From: Variovorax paradoxus
GTDB taxonomy: Bacteria > Pseudomonadota > Gammaproteobacteria > Burkholderiales > Burkholderiaceae_C
Direction: 5' to 3'
Assembly: GCF_029919115.1 (NCBI RefSeq)
Contig: NZ_CP123990.1
Span: 4,676,501 to 4,740,500 of the forward strand
DNA: 64,000 nucleotides
Shown here: positions 1 to 8,938 of the stretch, piece by piece
How the letters are laid out: every line of letters begins with the position of its first letter
Position numbering within the stretch: the first letter of the stretch is position 1
Translations under genes and position numbers: made by a program
The notes under the pieces: generated by a model
What the model was told of the DNA's origin: nothing
The model's database searches: none
Seen by the model: the letters and a program-made list of their open reading frames with translations, nothing else

Positions 1-187
1 CGGAGCCGGATTCGCCGATGAGCGCGACCACTTCGCCGCGCTGCACTTCCAGGCTCACGCCACTGACCGCATGCACGGGCTTGCGGCCGCCGCTGAAGGT
101 GACGCTGAGGTCGAGCAGGCGGACCATCGGCTCGCCGGCGGGCATGACGTTGGTGCTGCCGTTGTTGGTGCTGCGGCTGTCGCTCAT
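1..187 (-). CDS. Peptide-type ABC transporter ATP-binding protein, N-terminal part (cut by window edge)
   Basis: Only the first 62 codons are in the window; the gene runs off the left edge. It begins [11 protein letters not shown] and reaches the start of a Walker A loop (GESGSG) after the typical VHAVSGVSLEVQRGEVVALI strand. This is the DppD/OppD-like ATPase that would partner the DppF-like ATPase encoded upstream. Its ATG overlaps the TGA of that gene (ATGA), so the two are translationally coupled. The role in ATP-driven import of a peptide-like solute is inferred from family and neighbours. Confidence 0.85.
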   Translation of the reverse strand, partial: MSDSRSTNNGSTNVMPAGEPMVRLLDLSVTFSGGRKPVHAVSGVSLEVQRGEVVALIGESGS

Positions 188-1224
188 GCTGCCTGCCTCA
201 TCGGCGTTTGCGCCATCGGGTGCCCGCTCCCGGGCTCGAGAACAAGGCAGCTCGCCGCATGCAGCGAACCCGTGGCGACGGGCTCGGGCACCACTTGGCT
301 GCACACCGGCGCGGCCAGCGCGCAGCGTGGATGAAAGCGGCAGCCGGAGGGCGGGTTGATCGGATTCGGCGGGTCGCCGGCCAGCGCGGCTTCTTCGGTG
401 CGGTTGTCGGGGTCCATCGAAGGCATCGACGAGAGCAGGGCGCGCGTGTAGGGGTGCGCGGGCGCATCGTAGAGCGCATCGGCCGGGCCGATCTCGGCCA
501 CCTGGCCGAGGTACATGACCATGACGCGGTCGCTCACATAGCGCACCACGTTGAGGTCATGGCTGATGAAAAGATAGGTCAGGCCAAACTCGGCCTTCAG
601 GTCGAGCAGCAGGTTGATGACCTGTGCTTCCACCGACTTGTCGAGCGCCGACACGGCCTCGTCCAGAATCACCATGCGCGGCTGCAATGCAAGCGCGCGT
701 GCAATGTTCACGCGCTGGCGCTGTCCGCCCGACAGCTCATGCGGATACCGTTCGGCAAAGCGCTGCGGCTCCAGGCCCACGCGCGCAAGCAGATCTCGCG
801 CACGCGCCACAGACTCGCGCCGGCTGACGCCATGCACTTGCGGACCGAAGGCAACCGAGTCTTCGATGGTGAGGCGCGGGTTGAGCGAGGCATAGCTGTC
901 CTGGAACACCATCTGCACCTGGCGTCGAAACTCCTTGAGCGGAAGTTCGCGGCCACCGACTTCGCGGCCATCAAAAATCACCTCGCCCCGGGTCGGCGCA
1001 ATGAGCTGCATCAGCAGCCGCGCGGTGGTCGACTTGCCACAGCCCGATTCGCCGACAACACCCAGCGTTTCACCTTTCAGGACTTCGAAGTCGACACCGT
1101 CTACTGCACGCACCACACCGCCGCCACGACCCAGAGGGTCTTTCTTGAGCGGGAAGTGCTTGACTAGGCCGGTGATGGTGAGCAGAGGTTGTGCGGGGCC
1201 GCCGATGTCTTTCAGTGCGTCCAT
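184..1224 (-). CDS. DppF/OppF-like ABC transporter ATP-binding protein
   Basis: Cytoplasmic ATPase of 346 aa for a peptide/nickel/opine-class importer. Visible motifs are Walker [11 protein letters not shown]-loop [12 protein letters not shown], signature LSGGQRQR, Walker [13 protein letters not shown], and the C-terminal oligopeptide-transporter extension with a Cys-containing tail (GCRFHPRC). The ATG at 1224 is chosen because AGGAG lies about 11 nt upstream and homologues begin near here. The open frame continues 57 codons further but reads through the intergenic repeats and is not convincing. It is separated from the permease genes by the 392-bp repeat-bearing gap and overlaps the next ATPase gene by 4 bp. 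The substrate is unknown. Confidence 0.92.
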   Translation of the reverse strand: MDALKDIGGPAQPLLTITGLVKHFPLKKDPLGRGGGVVRAVDGVDFEVLKGETLGVVGESGCGKSTTARLLMQLIAPTRGEVIFDGREVGGRELPLKEFRRQVQMVFQDSYASLNPRLTIEDSVAFGPQVHGVSRRESVARARDLLARVGLEPQRFAERYPHELSGGQRQRVNIARALALQPRMVILDEAVSALDKSVEAQVINLLLDLKAEFGLTYLFISHDLNVVRYVSDRVMVMYLGQVAEIGPADALYDAPAHPYTRALLSSMPSMDPDNRTEEAALAGDPPNPINPPSGCRFHPRCALAAPVCSQVVPEPVATGSLHAASCLVLEPGSGHPMAQTPMRQAA

Positions 1225-1275
1225 GTGGTCGTGCTCCTGTGTTCTTGGCGCTGTTGTCCAGGACGTGTGCAAAGG

Positions 1276-1565
1276 CCACCGGGTACTCCCCTCCGCGAAT
1301 GTCCCCCGGGCCACCGGGTGCTCCCCTCCGCGAATGTCCCCCGCCTTCGGCTCCTCCTTTATTTCGCTGCGGGGAACACCCGATGCCCTGTGCACTGGGG
1401 CACGCTGCTGGTGTATCGCTGATCAACGACCGCTCTGAATCACGCACCCGTCGATGGGGTGCCTTGCGCAGCGAAATAAAGGAGGAGGCCGCAGGCCGGG
1501 GGACAGCAGCGAAATAAAGGAGGAGGCCGCAGGCCGGGGGACATTCGCGGAGAAAGGTACCCCGT
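1276..1565. repeat. REP-like inverted and tandem intergenic repeat inside an ABC operon
   Basis: This is the only large gap (1225-1616) in the transporter operon and contains no convincing gene. On the left, a 34-bp unit (GCCACCGGGT...GTCCCCCG) occurs twice in tandem, at 1276-1309 and 1311-1344, followed by CTCCTCCTTTATTTCGCTGC. On the right, a 37-bp unit beginning CAGCGAAATAAAGGAGGAGG occurs twice, at 1469-1505 and 1507-1543, and runs on into ACATTCGCGG. The right block is the inverse complement of the left with small indels, so the region could form a large hairpin or cruciform. I recall similar sequences from Variovorax intergenic regions; no transposase is present. Confidence 0.85.
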
Positions 1566-1616
1566 CGGCGGGGGCGCGCCCTGAAGACAGCGCAGCACAT
1601 ACAACGCAAAGCATCC

Positions 1617-2528
1617 TCACCCCTTGTTGTCCATCGCCGACCGCAACCCATCGGACAAGAGATTGAAAGAGATCGAGGTGATGAAGATCATCGCCCCAGG
1701 CAGCGCAGCAACCCACGGCTGCACGTAGATTGCAGTGCGCAGCGTGTTGAGCATCAGCCCCCACTCCGGCTCCGGTGGCTTTACGCCCAGGCCCAGGAAC
1801 GACAGGCCCGACGCCAGGATCATCGACACCGCGATCAGGCTCGTGGCGTACACGAAGATAGGTCCGAGCACATTGCCCAGCACATGCACCCGCACGATGG
1901 TGAACGGGTTGGCGCCCGAGGCGCGCGCCGCCTCAACGTAGTCGCGCGTGCGCACCTGCGTCGTCACGCTTTCGGCCACGCGCGCAATCTGCGGAATGAA
2001 CACGATGGTGAGCGAGATCAGCGAGTTGACCACGCCCGCACCCAGCGTGCCCGAGAGAGCAATGGCCAGCAGCACCGACGGGAAGGCGTAGAACACGTCG
2101 ATGGTGCGCATGATCAGCGTGTTGGTAAAGCCGCCTGCGTAACCCGCAACGATGCCGATGACCGTGCCGAGCACAAAGGCGCAGATGACCGGCGTGATGC
2201 CGATGAACAGCGACAGCCGCGCGCCGACGATCAGGCGCGACAGCATGTCGCGGCCCAGCTCGTCGCTGCCGAGCGGCAGGCCCTCGGTACCGATGGGTTT
2301 TAGCCGCTTGAGCATCGACGATGCGTAGGGGTCGGCCGGCGCGAGCCAGGGGCCGAACACGGCCAGGCCTATGAGCAGCAGCACCATCAAGGCGGCGCCC
2401 ATGGCGATCGGATCGCGCGTGAAGCGCAGCAGCGCCGAGGTCCAGTAGCCGCGCGAGCGCTGCATCGGCAGCGGTTTTACATCGGCTGCTGCAGCAGCAG
2501 GGGACGAAGGAATGGGGAGTGCGCTCAT
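1617..2528 (-). CDS. ABC transporter permease (DppC/OppC type)
   Basis: Inner-membrane permease of 303 aa, one of two forming the channel of the importer. An N-terminal helix (residues ~40-58) is followed by the OppC_N-type segment with PLGSDELGRDMLSR, several helices, and the EAA-like cytoplasmic loop (YVEAARASGANPFTIVRVHV) that contacts the ATPase. The C-terminal motif is SFLGLGVKPPEPEWG, typical of DppC. The ATG at 2528 is six bases downstream of the preceding permease's stop. It is the last gene before the repeat-filled gap, so expression of the ATPases may depend on that gap. Confidence 0.92.
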   Translation of the reverse strand: MSALPIPSSPAAAAADVKPLPMQRSRGYWTSALLRFTRDPIAMGAALMVLLLIGLAVFGPWLAPADPYASSMLKRLKPIGTEGLPLGSDELGRDMLSRLIVGARLSLFIGITPVICAFVLGTVIGIVAGYAGGFTNTLIMRTIDVFYAFPSVLLAIALSGTLGAGVVNSLISLTIVFIPQIARVAESVTTQVRTRDYVEAARASGANPFTIVRVHVLGNVLGPIFVYATSLIAVSMILASGLSFLGLGVKPPEPEWGLMLNTLRTAIYVQPWVAALPGAMIFITSISFNLLSDGLRSAMDNKG

Positions 2529-2533
2529 GGTAG

Positions 2534-3487
2534 TCAGGCCCGCGCAATCCGCGGGTCGAGCATGGTTTGCAGCACGTCGACCAGCAGGTTCAGCAACACG
2601 AAGAACAGCGCCAGCACCAGGATGGTTCCCTGCAGCAGCGGCAGGTCGCGCTGGAAGATGGCGGAGTTCAATAGAAAGCCGGTGCCTGGCCAGGAGAACA
2701 CGGTCTCGATCAATATCGAGCCGCCGAGCAGGTAGCCCAGCTGCAGGCCCATCACGGCCAACGCCGTGGGCGCCGCGTTCTTCACCATGTGGCGGAACAC
2801 GCCGAAGTGCGTGAGGCCCTTGGCGCGCAGGCCGACAATGAATTCCTGGTCGAGGATGTCGGCCACCAGCGCGCGCACCGTGCGCGCGATGATGCCCATG
2901 GGAATCACCGACATGGTGAGCGCGGGCAGCAGCAGATATTGCACATGCTCCCAGTCCCACGCCCAGTCGCTCGAGCCCCCCGGGCCCGCGCCGGTGGCGG
3001 GCAGCCACATGAGCTGCGACGAGAACACGATCACCATCACCATGCCCAACCAGTAGTGCGGCACGCTCACGCCGAGCACCGACAGCATCGAGGCGAAGCG
3101 GTCGATCCACGAATTGCGAAAGTACCCGGCCACAAAGCCGAAAAGGCAGCCCAGCACAAAGCCGATGAACGTGGCCAACACGGCCAACCGCAGCGTGTTG
3201 CCCACGGCCGTGAACACCTCGCCCGCCACCGCCCGGTTGCTCGCAATCGAAACGCCCAGGTCGCCGTGCAGCGCCCGCCAGATCCACATCGCGAACTGCT
3301 CGGGCAGCGAACGGTTGAAGCCGTACAGCTCGCGCAGCTGCGCCTGCAGGTCGGCCGAGGCGTCCGGCGGAAGAATCGACACCAGCGGATCGCCGGGCGC
3401 GATGTGCACCAGCAGAAAGCACACCAGCGCCACGCCGATCATGATCGGCACGGCGTAGACCACGCGACGCAGCAGATAGGCCAGCAT
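2534..3487 (-). CDS. ABC transporter permease (DppB/OppB type)
   Basis: Inner-membrane permease of 317 aa. It starts with the DppB hallmark, a first helix MLAYLLRRVVYAVPIMIGVA, then the periplasmic HIAPGDP motif, a central GVSVPHYWLG helix, and the EAA-like loop ahead of GLTHFGVFRHMVKNA. The C-terminal region has the conserved ETVFSWPGTGFLL. The start codon shares one base with the stop of the binding-protein gene (TGATG), indicating translational coupling. It pairs with the DppC-type permease just downstream. Confidence 0.93.
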   Translation of the reverse strand: MLAYLLRRVVYAVPIMIGVALVCFLLVHIAPGDPLVSILPPDASADLQAQLRELYGFNRSLPEQFAMWIWRALHGDLGVSIASNRAVAGEVFTAVGNTLRLAVLATFIGFVLGCLFGFVAGYFRNSWIDRFASMLSVLGVSVPHYWLGMVMVIVFSSQLMWLPATGAGPGGSSDWAWDWEHVQYLLLPALTMSVIPMGIIARTVRALVADILDQEFIVGLRAKGLTHFGVFRHMVKNAAPTALAVMGLQLGYLLGGSILIETVFSWPGTGFLLNSAIFQRDLPLLQGTILVLALFFVLLNLLVDVLQTMLDPRIARA

Positions 3488-5145
3488 CAGTCCATCGTCA
3501 TGGTTGCGATGTCGATGAACCAGCTTTTAGGCTGAACGACGTTCTTCACCTTGGCAGACATTGCGCGCGGGCCGACGTCATGCGCAATCCAGACGAACGG
3601 CGCGTCGTCCACGATGTGCGCATGCAGCTTGGCCAGCGCGGTGTCGCGCGCCTTGTCGTCGAAGCTGGTGCGCGCATCGGCCACGAGCTTGTCGACCTCG
3701 GCGTTGCCGTAGTAGCCCCAGTTGTTGGACACCGGCGGAAATGTCTTGGTGCTCACGAAGCGCACCATGGCAAAGAACGGGTCCATCGCTGCGAAGCTCA
3801 CGTTGGTGGCGTTGGCGCCGTTGGCCGAAGGATCTTTCACGCCCTTGCGCCAGTTGGTGAAGAGCGTGTTCCATTCGATCACGTCGAATTCCACATCGAA
3901 GAAGCACTGCTTGAGCGACTGCTGCGCAAATTCGTTCATGGGCAGCGGCTGCATCTGGCCCGAGCCCGAGGCGGAGATCTGCACCTTCACCTTGATCGGC
4001 TTGGCTGCCGAGTAGCCGGCCTGCGTCATCAGCGCCTGCGCGGCCTTCACGTCGTACTTGATGTCGAACTTGGGATTGCCCCACCACGGATGGCCGGGCG
4101 GCACGGTGCCCTTGGGCTCGGCCATCATGCCGCCGAGCAGCTGCTTCATGCCGCCGCGGTCGATGCACAGGTTGGCGGCCTGGCGCACGCGCTTGTCGAG
4201 CCAGGGCGAGCCTTCGGCGAACGACAGTTGCCACGGCCACACGTGCGGCTGCGCGTTCGAATAGATCTTGAAGCCGCGCTGCGTGATCTGCGGCATGGCG
4301 TCGGGCGCGGGCGCTTCGATCCAGTCGACCTGGCCGCCCAGCAGCGCGGCGGTGCGCGCGTTGGCTTCGGGCATCGGCAGCATCACGACCTTGTCGATCT
4401 TGGGTACACGCTTGGCGTCCCAGTACGTCTTGTTGGCGGCAAGCTCCAGCCGCTCGCGGGCCACGAAGCGCGTGACCTTGAACGGGCCCGAGCCGGCGGG
4501 GTCGGCGGCAAAGGCGGTCCATGCGGCCTTGGACTTGTCGGCGGGGGAGGCGCCGGCCGCGGCGTCGAACTTCTTTTGCCACTGCGCGGGCGAGGCCATG
4601 AACAGGTTCGTCAGGTTGATCGGCAGGAACGCGTCGGGCTCGCTGGTGGTGAGCTCGACCGTCATGTCGTCGACCTTGCGCGCGGTGCGCAGCGTCGGCA
4701 TGCGCGACGCGGTCACGCCCACCTGGCTCGGGTCGAACTGCGGTGCGTCCTTGTCGAGCACCTTCTGCACGTTCCACACCACGGCGTCGGCATTGAAGGC
4801 CGAGCCGTCATGAAACTTGACGCCGGGCCGCAGCTTGAAGACCCACTTGGTCTTGTCCTTGGCATCGACGGCCCATGAGGTGGCGAGCCCGGCGATCAGC
4901 ACGCTCGGCGCATCGGCCTTCGACAGGTCCCACTGCGTGAGCGAGTCGTAAATCGGAATGCCGGTGAAGCGGTTGCCCTCGAAGCCCTGGTCGGGCTGGC
5001 CCAGCGTGCGCGGAATGTCTGCCGCCGTCATGGCGATGCGCAGTGTTTTTTCCTGGGCCAGGGCCGGCGTTGCCAAGGCCAGGGTGGCCACTGCCGCGCA
5101 GGCGGCCAGGGGTTTCAGGATCGAGGCAGGAACAGCACGCTTCAC
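3487..5145 (-). CDS. ABC transporter solute-binding protein, family 5
   Basis: Periplasmic receptor of 552 aa and first gene of the transporter operon. It has a Sec signal peptide (positive MKRAVPAS, hydrophobic core, cleavage near ATPALAQE). The mature part shows family-5 features: YDSLTQWD, LRPGVKFHDGSAFNADAVVW and the late WGYYGNAEVDKLV segment. The initiator is GTG at 5145, because the overlapping ATG two codons' width upstream is followed directly by TGA; AGGAG lies six bases before the GTG. Family members bind dipeptides, oligopeptides, opines or nickel; the ligand cannot be told from sequence. Confidence 0.92.
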   Translation of the reverse strand: MKRAVPASILKPLAACAAVATLALATPALAQEKTLRIAMTAADIPRTLGQPDQGFEGNRFTGIPIYDSLTQWDLSKADAPSVLIAGLATSWAVDAKDKTKWVFKLRPGVKFHDGSAFNADAVVWNVQKVLDKDAPQFDPSQVGVTASRMPTLRTARKVDDMTVELTTSEPDAFLPINLTNLFMASPAQWQKKFDAAAGASPADKSKAAWTAFAADPAGSGPFKVTRFVARERLELAANKTYWDAKRVPKIDKVVMLPMPEANARTAALLGGQVDWIEAPAPDAMPQITQRGFKIYSNAQPHVWPWQLSFAEGSPWLDKRVRQAANLCIDRGGMKQLLGGMMAEPKGTVPPGHPWWGNPKFDIKYDVKAAQALMTQAGYSAAKPIKVKVQISASGSGQMQPLPMNEFAQQSLKQCFFDVEFDVIEWNTLFTNWRKGVKDPSANGANATNVSFAAMDPFFAMVRFVSTKTFPPVSNNWGYYGNAEVDKLVADARTSFDDKARDTALAKLHAHIVDDAPFVWIAHDVGPRAMSAKVKNVVQPKSWFIDIATMTMD

Positions 5146-5355
5146 ATGGAACTCCTAGGGATGAGAAGACAAAAGGTGTCGAACCGGTGATGAAGCACGA
5201 CGTGTGCCAGCCATTGGTTTCCACGCTTTCCTCGGGCACCGGGCGTGTTCGGCCGCACGCCGTACCGGCTAGGCCATCCGGTGAATGGACGCGGCGAGGC
5301 CCGGTTTTCACAATGCATGCGTTCGTACTTCACGTTCCACGTTCGAAAGCAGACG

Positions 5356-6081
5356 ATGACCGTACTCAGACAAGGCTCGATGGGCCCGCAGGTTCGCCAG
5401 CTGCAAGAAGCACTGAACCGCAAGCTGCTTCCCAGCCCCGGCCTGGTGCCCGACGGCCAATTTGGATCGCGCACCCGCGCCGCTGTGATCCGGCTGCAAG
5501 CCGAGAACTGGCTGGTGGAAGACGGCGAGGCGGGGCCCTGCACGCAGAACGTGGCGTTCGACACCGAAGGCAACGCGCCCATCCTCCACCCGATCAGCCT
5601 GATCCCGCAGCCCACGCCCACGCAGTGCTGGGCCGCGAGCACCGCGATGATCACGCGCACCAGCGTGCCGGCGGTGCTGGCGCGCACGCCGCCCGACCTG
5701 ATCGCGCCCGGCGGCGGGCTGCGAAATTTTTCCGACACCAACGACGCCATGACCAGCGGCCAGCGCTATGCCTCCGCGCACGGGCTCACCGTGCGCCCGC
5801 CCATGTCGTGGCCGGTCAGTGCGCTGCGCGATGCGCTGCGAAGCGGCGCGCTGATGTTCGACATGCTGTGGAAGTCGGGCGAGTACGCCGAAGGCTTCGG
5901 CAGCCCGGGCCACATGATCGTCGTCGCGGGCATTCGCGGCGACAACGACCCGAGCGGCCGCGGCACCACCTTGCGCATCTTCGATCCGTGGCCGCCGAAC
6001 ATCGGTGCACGCTATTCGGTCGGCTATTTCAAGTGGATCCAGGAAGTGCCCACCCGCACCTACCGCGTGTTCCAGCGCTAG
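5356..6081 (+). CDS. Peptidoglycan-binding domain fused to AvrRpt2-like papain-fold cysteine protease
   Basis: Protein of 241 aa. Residues 1-50 form a PG_binding_1-type repeat ([18 protein letters not shown] ... [13 protein letters not shown]). Residues ~80-235 look like the AvrRpt2/C70 papain-like cysteine peptidase family: the catalytic Cys91 in [12 protein letters not shown], a His186 in [11 protein letters not shown], and Asp210 in IFDPWPP complete a plausible Cys-His-Asp triad. There is no Sec signal peptide, so export, if any, would need another route. The gene lies between the divergent transporter operon and pyrC, with no secretion genes in view. Start chosen where the PG-binding domain begins; the longer frame upstream is not conserved-looking. 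Confidence 0.75.
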   Translation: MTVLRQGSMGPQVRQLQEALNRKLLPSPGLVPDGQFGSRTRAAVIRLQAENWLVEDGEAGPCTQNVAFDTEGNAPILHPISLIPQPTPTQCWAASTAMITRTSVPAVLARTPPDLIAPGGGLRNFSDTNDAMTSGQRYASAHGLTVRPPMSWPVSALRDALRSGALMFDMLWKSGEYAEGFGSPGHMIVVAGIRGDNDPSGRGTTLRIFDPWPPNIGARYSVGYFKWIQEVPTRTYRVFQR

Positions 6082-6142
6082 CCTGGGCAGGGGGGCCGGC
6101 CAGAGGAGCGGCGAAGAAGGGCGATGCGACAATTGCCCTCCC

Positions 6143-7177
6143 ATGACAGACACCCTCACCATCACCCGCCCGGACGACTGGCATCTGCACGTGCGCGACG
6201 GCGCCGCGCTCGAAGCCGTGGTGCCGCACAGTGCCCGCCAGTTCGGCCGCGCGCTGATCATGCCCAACCTGCGCCCGCCCGTAACCACCGCAGCGCAGGC
6301 CGCGGCCTACCGCGACCGCATTCGTGCGGCGGTGCCCGAAGGCACGGCCTTCGAGCCCGTGATGTCGCTCTACCTGACCGACAAGCTGCCGCCCGAAGAA
6401 ATTGCCCTGGCGGCCCAGGCTGGCGTGCGCGCGCTCAAGCTCTACCCGGCCGGCGCCACCACCAACAGCGATGCCGGCGTGACCGACATCCGCCACACCT
6501 ACAAGACGCTCGAGGCCATGCAGAAGCACGGCCTGCTGCTGCTGGTGCACGGCGAAGTGACCGACCCCGCCATCGACCTGTTCGACCGCGAAGCCGTCTT
6601 CATCGACCGCGTGATGATTCCGCTGCGCCGCGACTTTCCGGAGCTCAAGGTGGTGTTCGAGCACCTCACCACGAAAGAGGGCGCTCACTACGTGCGCGAC
6701 GCAGGCCGCTTCACGGCCGCCACCATCACGGCGCACCACCTGCTGTACAACCGCAACGCCATCTTCACCGGCGGCATTCGCCCGCACTACTACTGCCTGC
6801 CCGTGCTCAAGCGCGAGACGCACCGCGTGGCGCTGGTCGAGGCGGCCACAAGCGGCAGCGACCGCTTCTTTCTGGGCACCGACAGCGCGCCGCACCCGGC
6901 CCACCTGAAGGAGCATGCGCTCGGCTGCGCCGGCTGCTACACCGCGCTGACCGCCATCGAGCTCTATGCCGAGGCCTTCGACAGCGTGGGCGCGCTCGAC
7001 AAGCTCGAGGGCTTTGCGAGCTTCCACGGACCCGACTTCTACGGCCTGCCGCGCAACAGCGGCACCGTCACGCTGAAGCGCGAAAGCTGGACCGTGCCCG
7101 AGACGGTGCCCTACGGCGACGCCACGCTCAAGCCGCTGCGCGGGGGTGAGGCGGTGGCCTGGCGCTTGCAGGGCTGA
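6143..7177 (+). CDS. pyrC: Dihydroorotase
   Basis: Cytoplasmic zinc enzyme of 344 aa, the usual PyrC length, converting N-carbamoyl-L-aspartate to dihydroorotate in pyrimidine synthesis. It begins [20 protein letters not shown], with the metal-binding HLHVRD at the N-terminus. [12 protein letters not shown] carries the Lys carboxylated in this family, and later metal ligands appear in LVHGEV and [15 protein letters not shown] supplies the active-site Asp. The ATG at 6143 matches the normal PyrC N-terminus; the frame is open further upstream but overlaps the preceding protease gene. Confidence 0.96.
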   Translation: MTDTLTITRPDDWHLHVRDGAALEAVVPHSARQFGRALIMPNLRPPVTTAAQAAAYRDRIRAAVPEGTAFEPVMSLYLTDKLPPEEIALAAQAGVRALKLYPAGATTNSDAGVTDIRHTYKTLEAMQKHGLLLLVHGEVTDPAIDLFDREAVFIDRVMIPLRRDFPELKVVFEHLTTKEGAHYVRDAGRFTAATITAHHLLYNRNAIFTGGIRPHYYCLPVLKRETHRVALVEAATSGSDRFFLGTDSAPHPAHLKEHALGCAGCYTALTAIELYAEAFDSVGALDKLEGFASFHGPDFYGLPRNSGTVTLKRESWTVPETVPYGDATLKPLRGGEAVAWRLQG

Positions 7178-7211
7178 CTGCCGATCGATTCCTCATACAA
7201 GGGCGCGCACG

Positions 7212-8036
7212 ATGATCGCTTTTTTCATAGACGCCGATAACCTTTGCGTGTCTTCGTGGGTCGAGGAATCCCTTCGCAAGCTGGAAGAGGGCGAGGGCCG
7301 CGTCATGATGCGCCGGGCTTATGGCAGCGCCGAAAAGCTCAAGGGCTTGGCGGACGTGCTTCGCACGCGGCATATACGCCCGTTCGTGAATCTTGCGTTG
7401 TCCAAGAACACGACCGACGTAGCCTTGGCCGTCGATGTCATGGAGCTGTCGTATCAGACCCCTCGGCCGACCGTCATTGCCATCGGTTCCGGCGACGCCG
7501 ATTTCGTGCCCTTGGTGCTGCGGCTGCGTGAACGCGGATTTCGCATGGTCTGCGTGTCCGAGCAGGGCAAGATGGCTCCGGAAGCCGTTTACGCCTACGA
7601 CCATGTGATCTTTGTCGGACAGGAACAAGCGGCCGAGGTGCTGAAGCCGCATGCTGCCGAGTTGCAAAAGCCGGTTCCACCCCCAGCCAAATTGCCGGCC
7701 GTGCGAACCGCGGCAAAAAAAGCGCCCGCCAAGAAGGCCGCTGCCAAGAAGGCTCCGGCCGCCAAGAAGGTCGCCGCCAAGAAAGCCAAGCCTGCTGCAA
7801 AAACCAACGCGGGCGATGCAGTCGGCGCAGTCACTGTCGACCAGATACTGAACGCCGTCTCTTCGTTGCGGGCTGGGCAACCCCAGTCGCTCGGTGAAGT
7901 CGTCAAATTGCTGCACGATGCCAAGCTGCTCGGCAAGAACGCAACGTCGACCAAGCTGTTCAAGAAGTTTCCGTTTCACTTTGAACTGTTGCCGCCGAAG
8001 CAGCCGAATCAGATCCGGTACATCCCATCGCCTTGA
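7212..8036 (+). CDS. NYN-domain putative RNase with Lys/Ala linker and C-terminal LOTUS/OST-HTH domain
   Basis: Protein of 274 aa with three zones. Residues 1-140 are a NYN (LabA/DUF88, PIN-like) domain with acidic residues in FIDADN (D7, D9), TTDVALAVD and GSGDADF (D95, D97), the expected metal-dependent nuclease centre. Residues ~165-198 are a low-complexity histone-H1-like linker of AAKK/APAKK repeats. Residues ~205-274 (VTVDQILNAVSSL ... LFKKFPFHFEL) resemble a LOTUS/OST-HTH RNA-binding winged helix. The ATG at 7212 is used because the NYN fold starts at once. RNA cleavage is inferred from the family. Confidence 0.82.
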   Translation: MIAFFIDADNLCVSSWVEESLRKLEEGEGRVMMRRAYGSAEKLKGLADVLRTRHIRPFVNLALSKNTTDVALAVDVMELSYQTPRPTVIAIGSGDADFVPLVLRLRERGFRMVCVSEQGKMAPEAVYAYDHVIFVGQEQAAEVLKPHAAELQKPVPPPAKLPAVRTAAKKAPAKKAAAKKAPAAKKVAAKKAKPAAKTNAGDAVGAVTVDQILNAVSSLRAGQPQSLGEVVKLLHDAKLLGKNATSTKLFKKFPFHFELLPPKQPNQIRYIPSP

Positions 8037-8041
8037 CCGGT

Positions 8042-8782
8042 ATGCAGTCGGTTGAAGCGGCGCCCGAAAACCTCGATGCGCGCTGGCACTGGCCGTTCGC
8101 GGGCCGGCAGCAAGTCGAAACGGCATGGCGCTCGGGGCTTTCGTTGCATGAAGCCCTCAATGCGGCCAAGCCGGGGTTCGTGCAATTTGTGCCACAGGAA
8201 CACCTTCCGCCCGACGAGGCCTACGAGGCCTTCATTTGGCGCACTCGCACGGTGCCCACCCGCGACAACCTGCACGACTTCTTCAACGGCCTTGTCTGGC
8301 TCGCCTACCCGCAAAGCAAGCGCCGCCTCAATGAGCTGCAAGCCGCGGAGATCGCCCGCAGGGGCATCGCCTCCACGCGCGGCCCGCTGCGCGATGCGCT
8401 CACGCTCTTTGACGAGAACGGCGCGGTGCTCGATGCGCCCGCGGCATTGTGGAAAGCGCTGGCGGCACGCGACTGGCATTCGCTTTTCGTGACGCAGCGC
8501 GCCCTGTGGGCCGAAGCCCGCCTGCTGGTGTTCGGCCATGCGCTGCTCGAGAAGCTCACCAGTCCGCGCAAGGCGGTTACCGCCCATGTGCTGCTGCCTC
8601 CGCCAGGTGCGGAGGGCCTGTCAGTGCTGGACGACCGGGTACTGGCATGCAGCCTCGACGCGGATTACCTGGTGCAAAAACCCTTCGTTCCGCTGCCGGT
8701 GCTTGGCGTACCCGGCTGGTGGCCGGAGAACGAATCGCCGGATTTCTACACCGACGCGAAGGTCTTCCGGCCCGGGCGGTAG
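8042..8782 (+). CDS. DUF3025 family protein
   Basis: Conserved protein of 246 aa of unknown function. The middle shows the family's recognisable FVPQEHLPPDEAYEAFIWRT and HDFFNGLVWLAYPQSK segments, and it ends with a WWPENESPDFYTD tail. No signal peptide or membrane helix is visible, so it is probably cytoplasmic. The ATG at 8042 follows the NYN gene's stop by five bases, suggesting cotranscription. No catalytic motif is evident to me. Confidence is high that it is a real gene and moderate for the family name. Confidence 0.8.
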   Translation: MQSVEAAPENLDARWHWPFAGRQQVETAWRSGLSLHEALNAAKPGFVQFVPQEHLPPDEAYEAFIWRTRTVPTRDNLHDFFNGLVWLAYPQSKRRLNELQAAEIARRGIASTRGPLRDALTLFDENGAVLDAPAALWKALAARDWHSLFVTQRALWAEARLLVFGHALLEKLTSPRKAVTAHVLLPPPGAEGLSVLDDRVLACSLDADYLVQKPFVPLPVLGVPGWWPENESPDFYTDAKVFRPGR

Positions 8783-8938
8783 AACTTTTGCTCCTATCAT
8801 CGCTCTACCCGCAAGCCGCCGTGCCGGCCGCCTTCAGAACCAAAAGACAACAACGGAAGGGGGCCAGTCGATGCACGGCTTGAAGAGGGCCATCCGGTCC
8901 TCATCTGTGCGGCAGCGTTCCCCCATGGAGAATCCAAC

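Noticed and set aside
1225..1395. 57-codon N-terminal extension of the DppF-like ATPase
   Set aside because: It translates the intergenic repeat and has no ribosome site; ATG 1224 has AGGAG and matches the family start.
1276..1565. Repeats as a CRISPR array
   Set aside because: Only two copies per orientation, spaced by one base, with no unique spacers and no cas genes.
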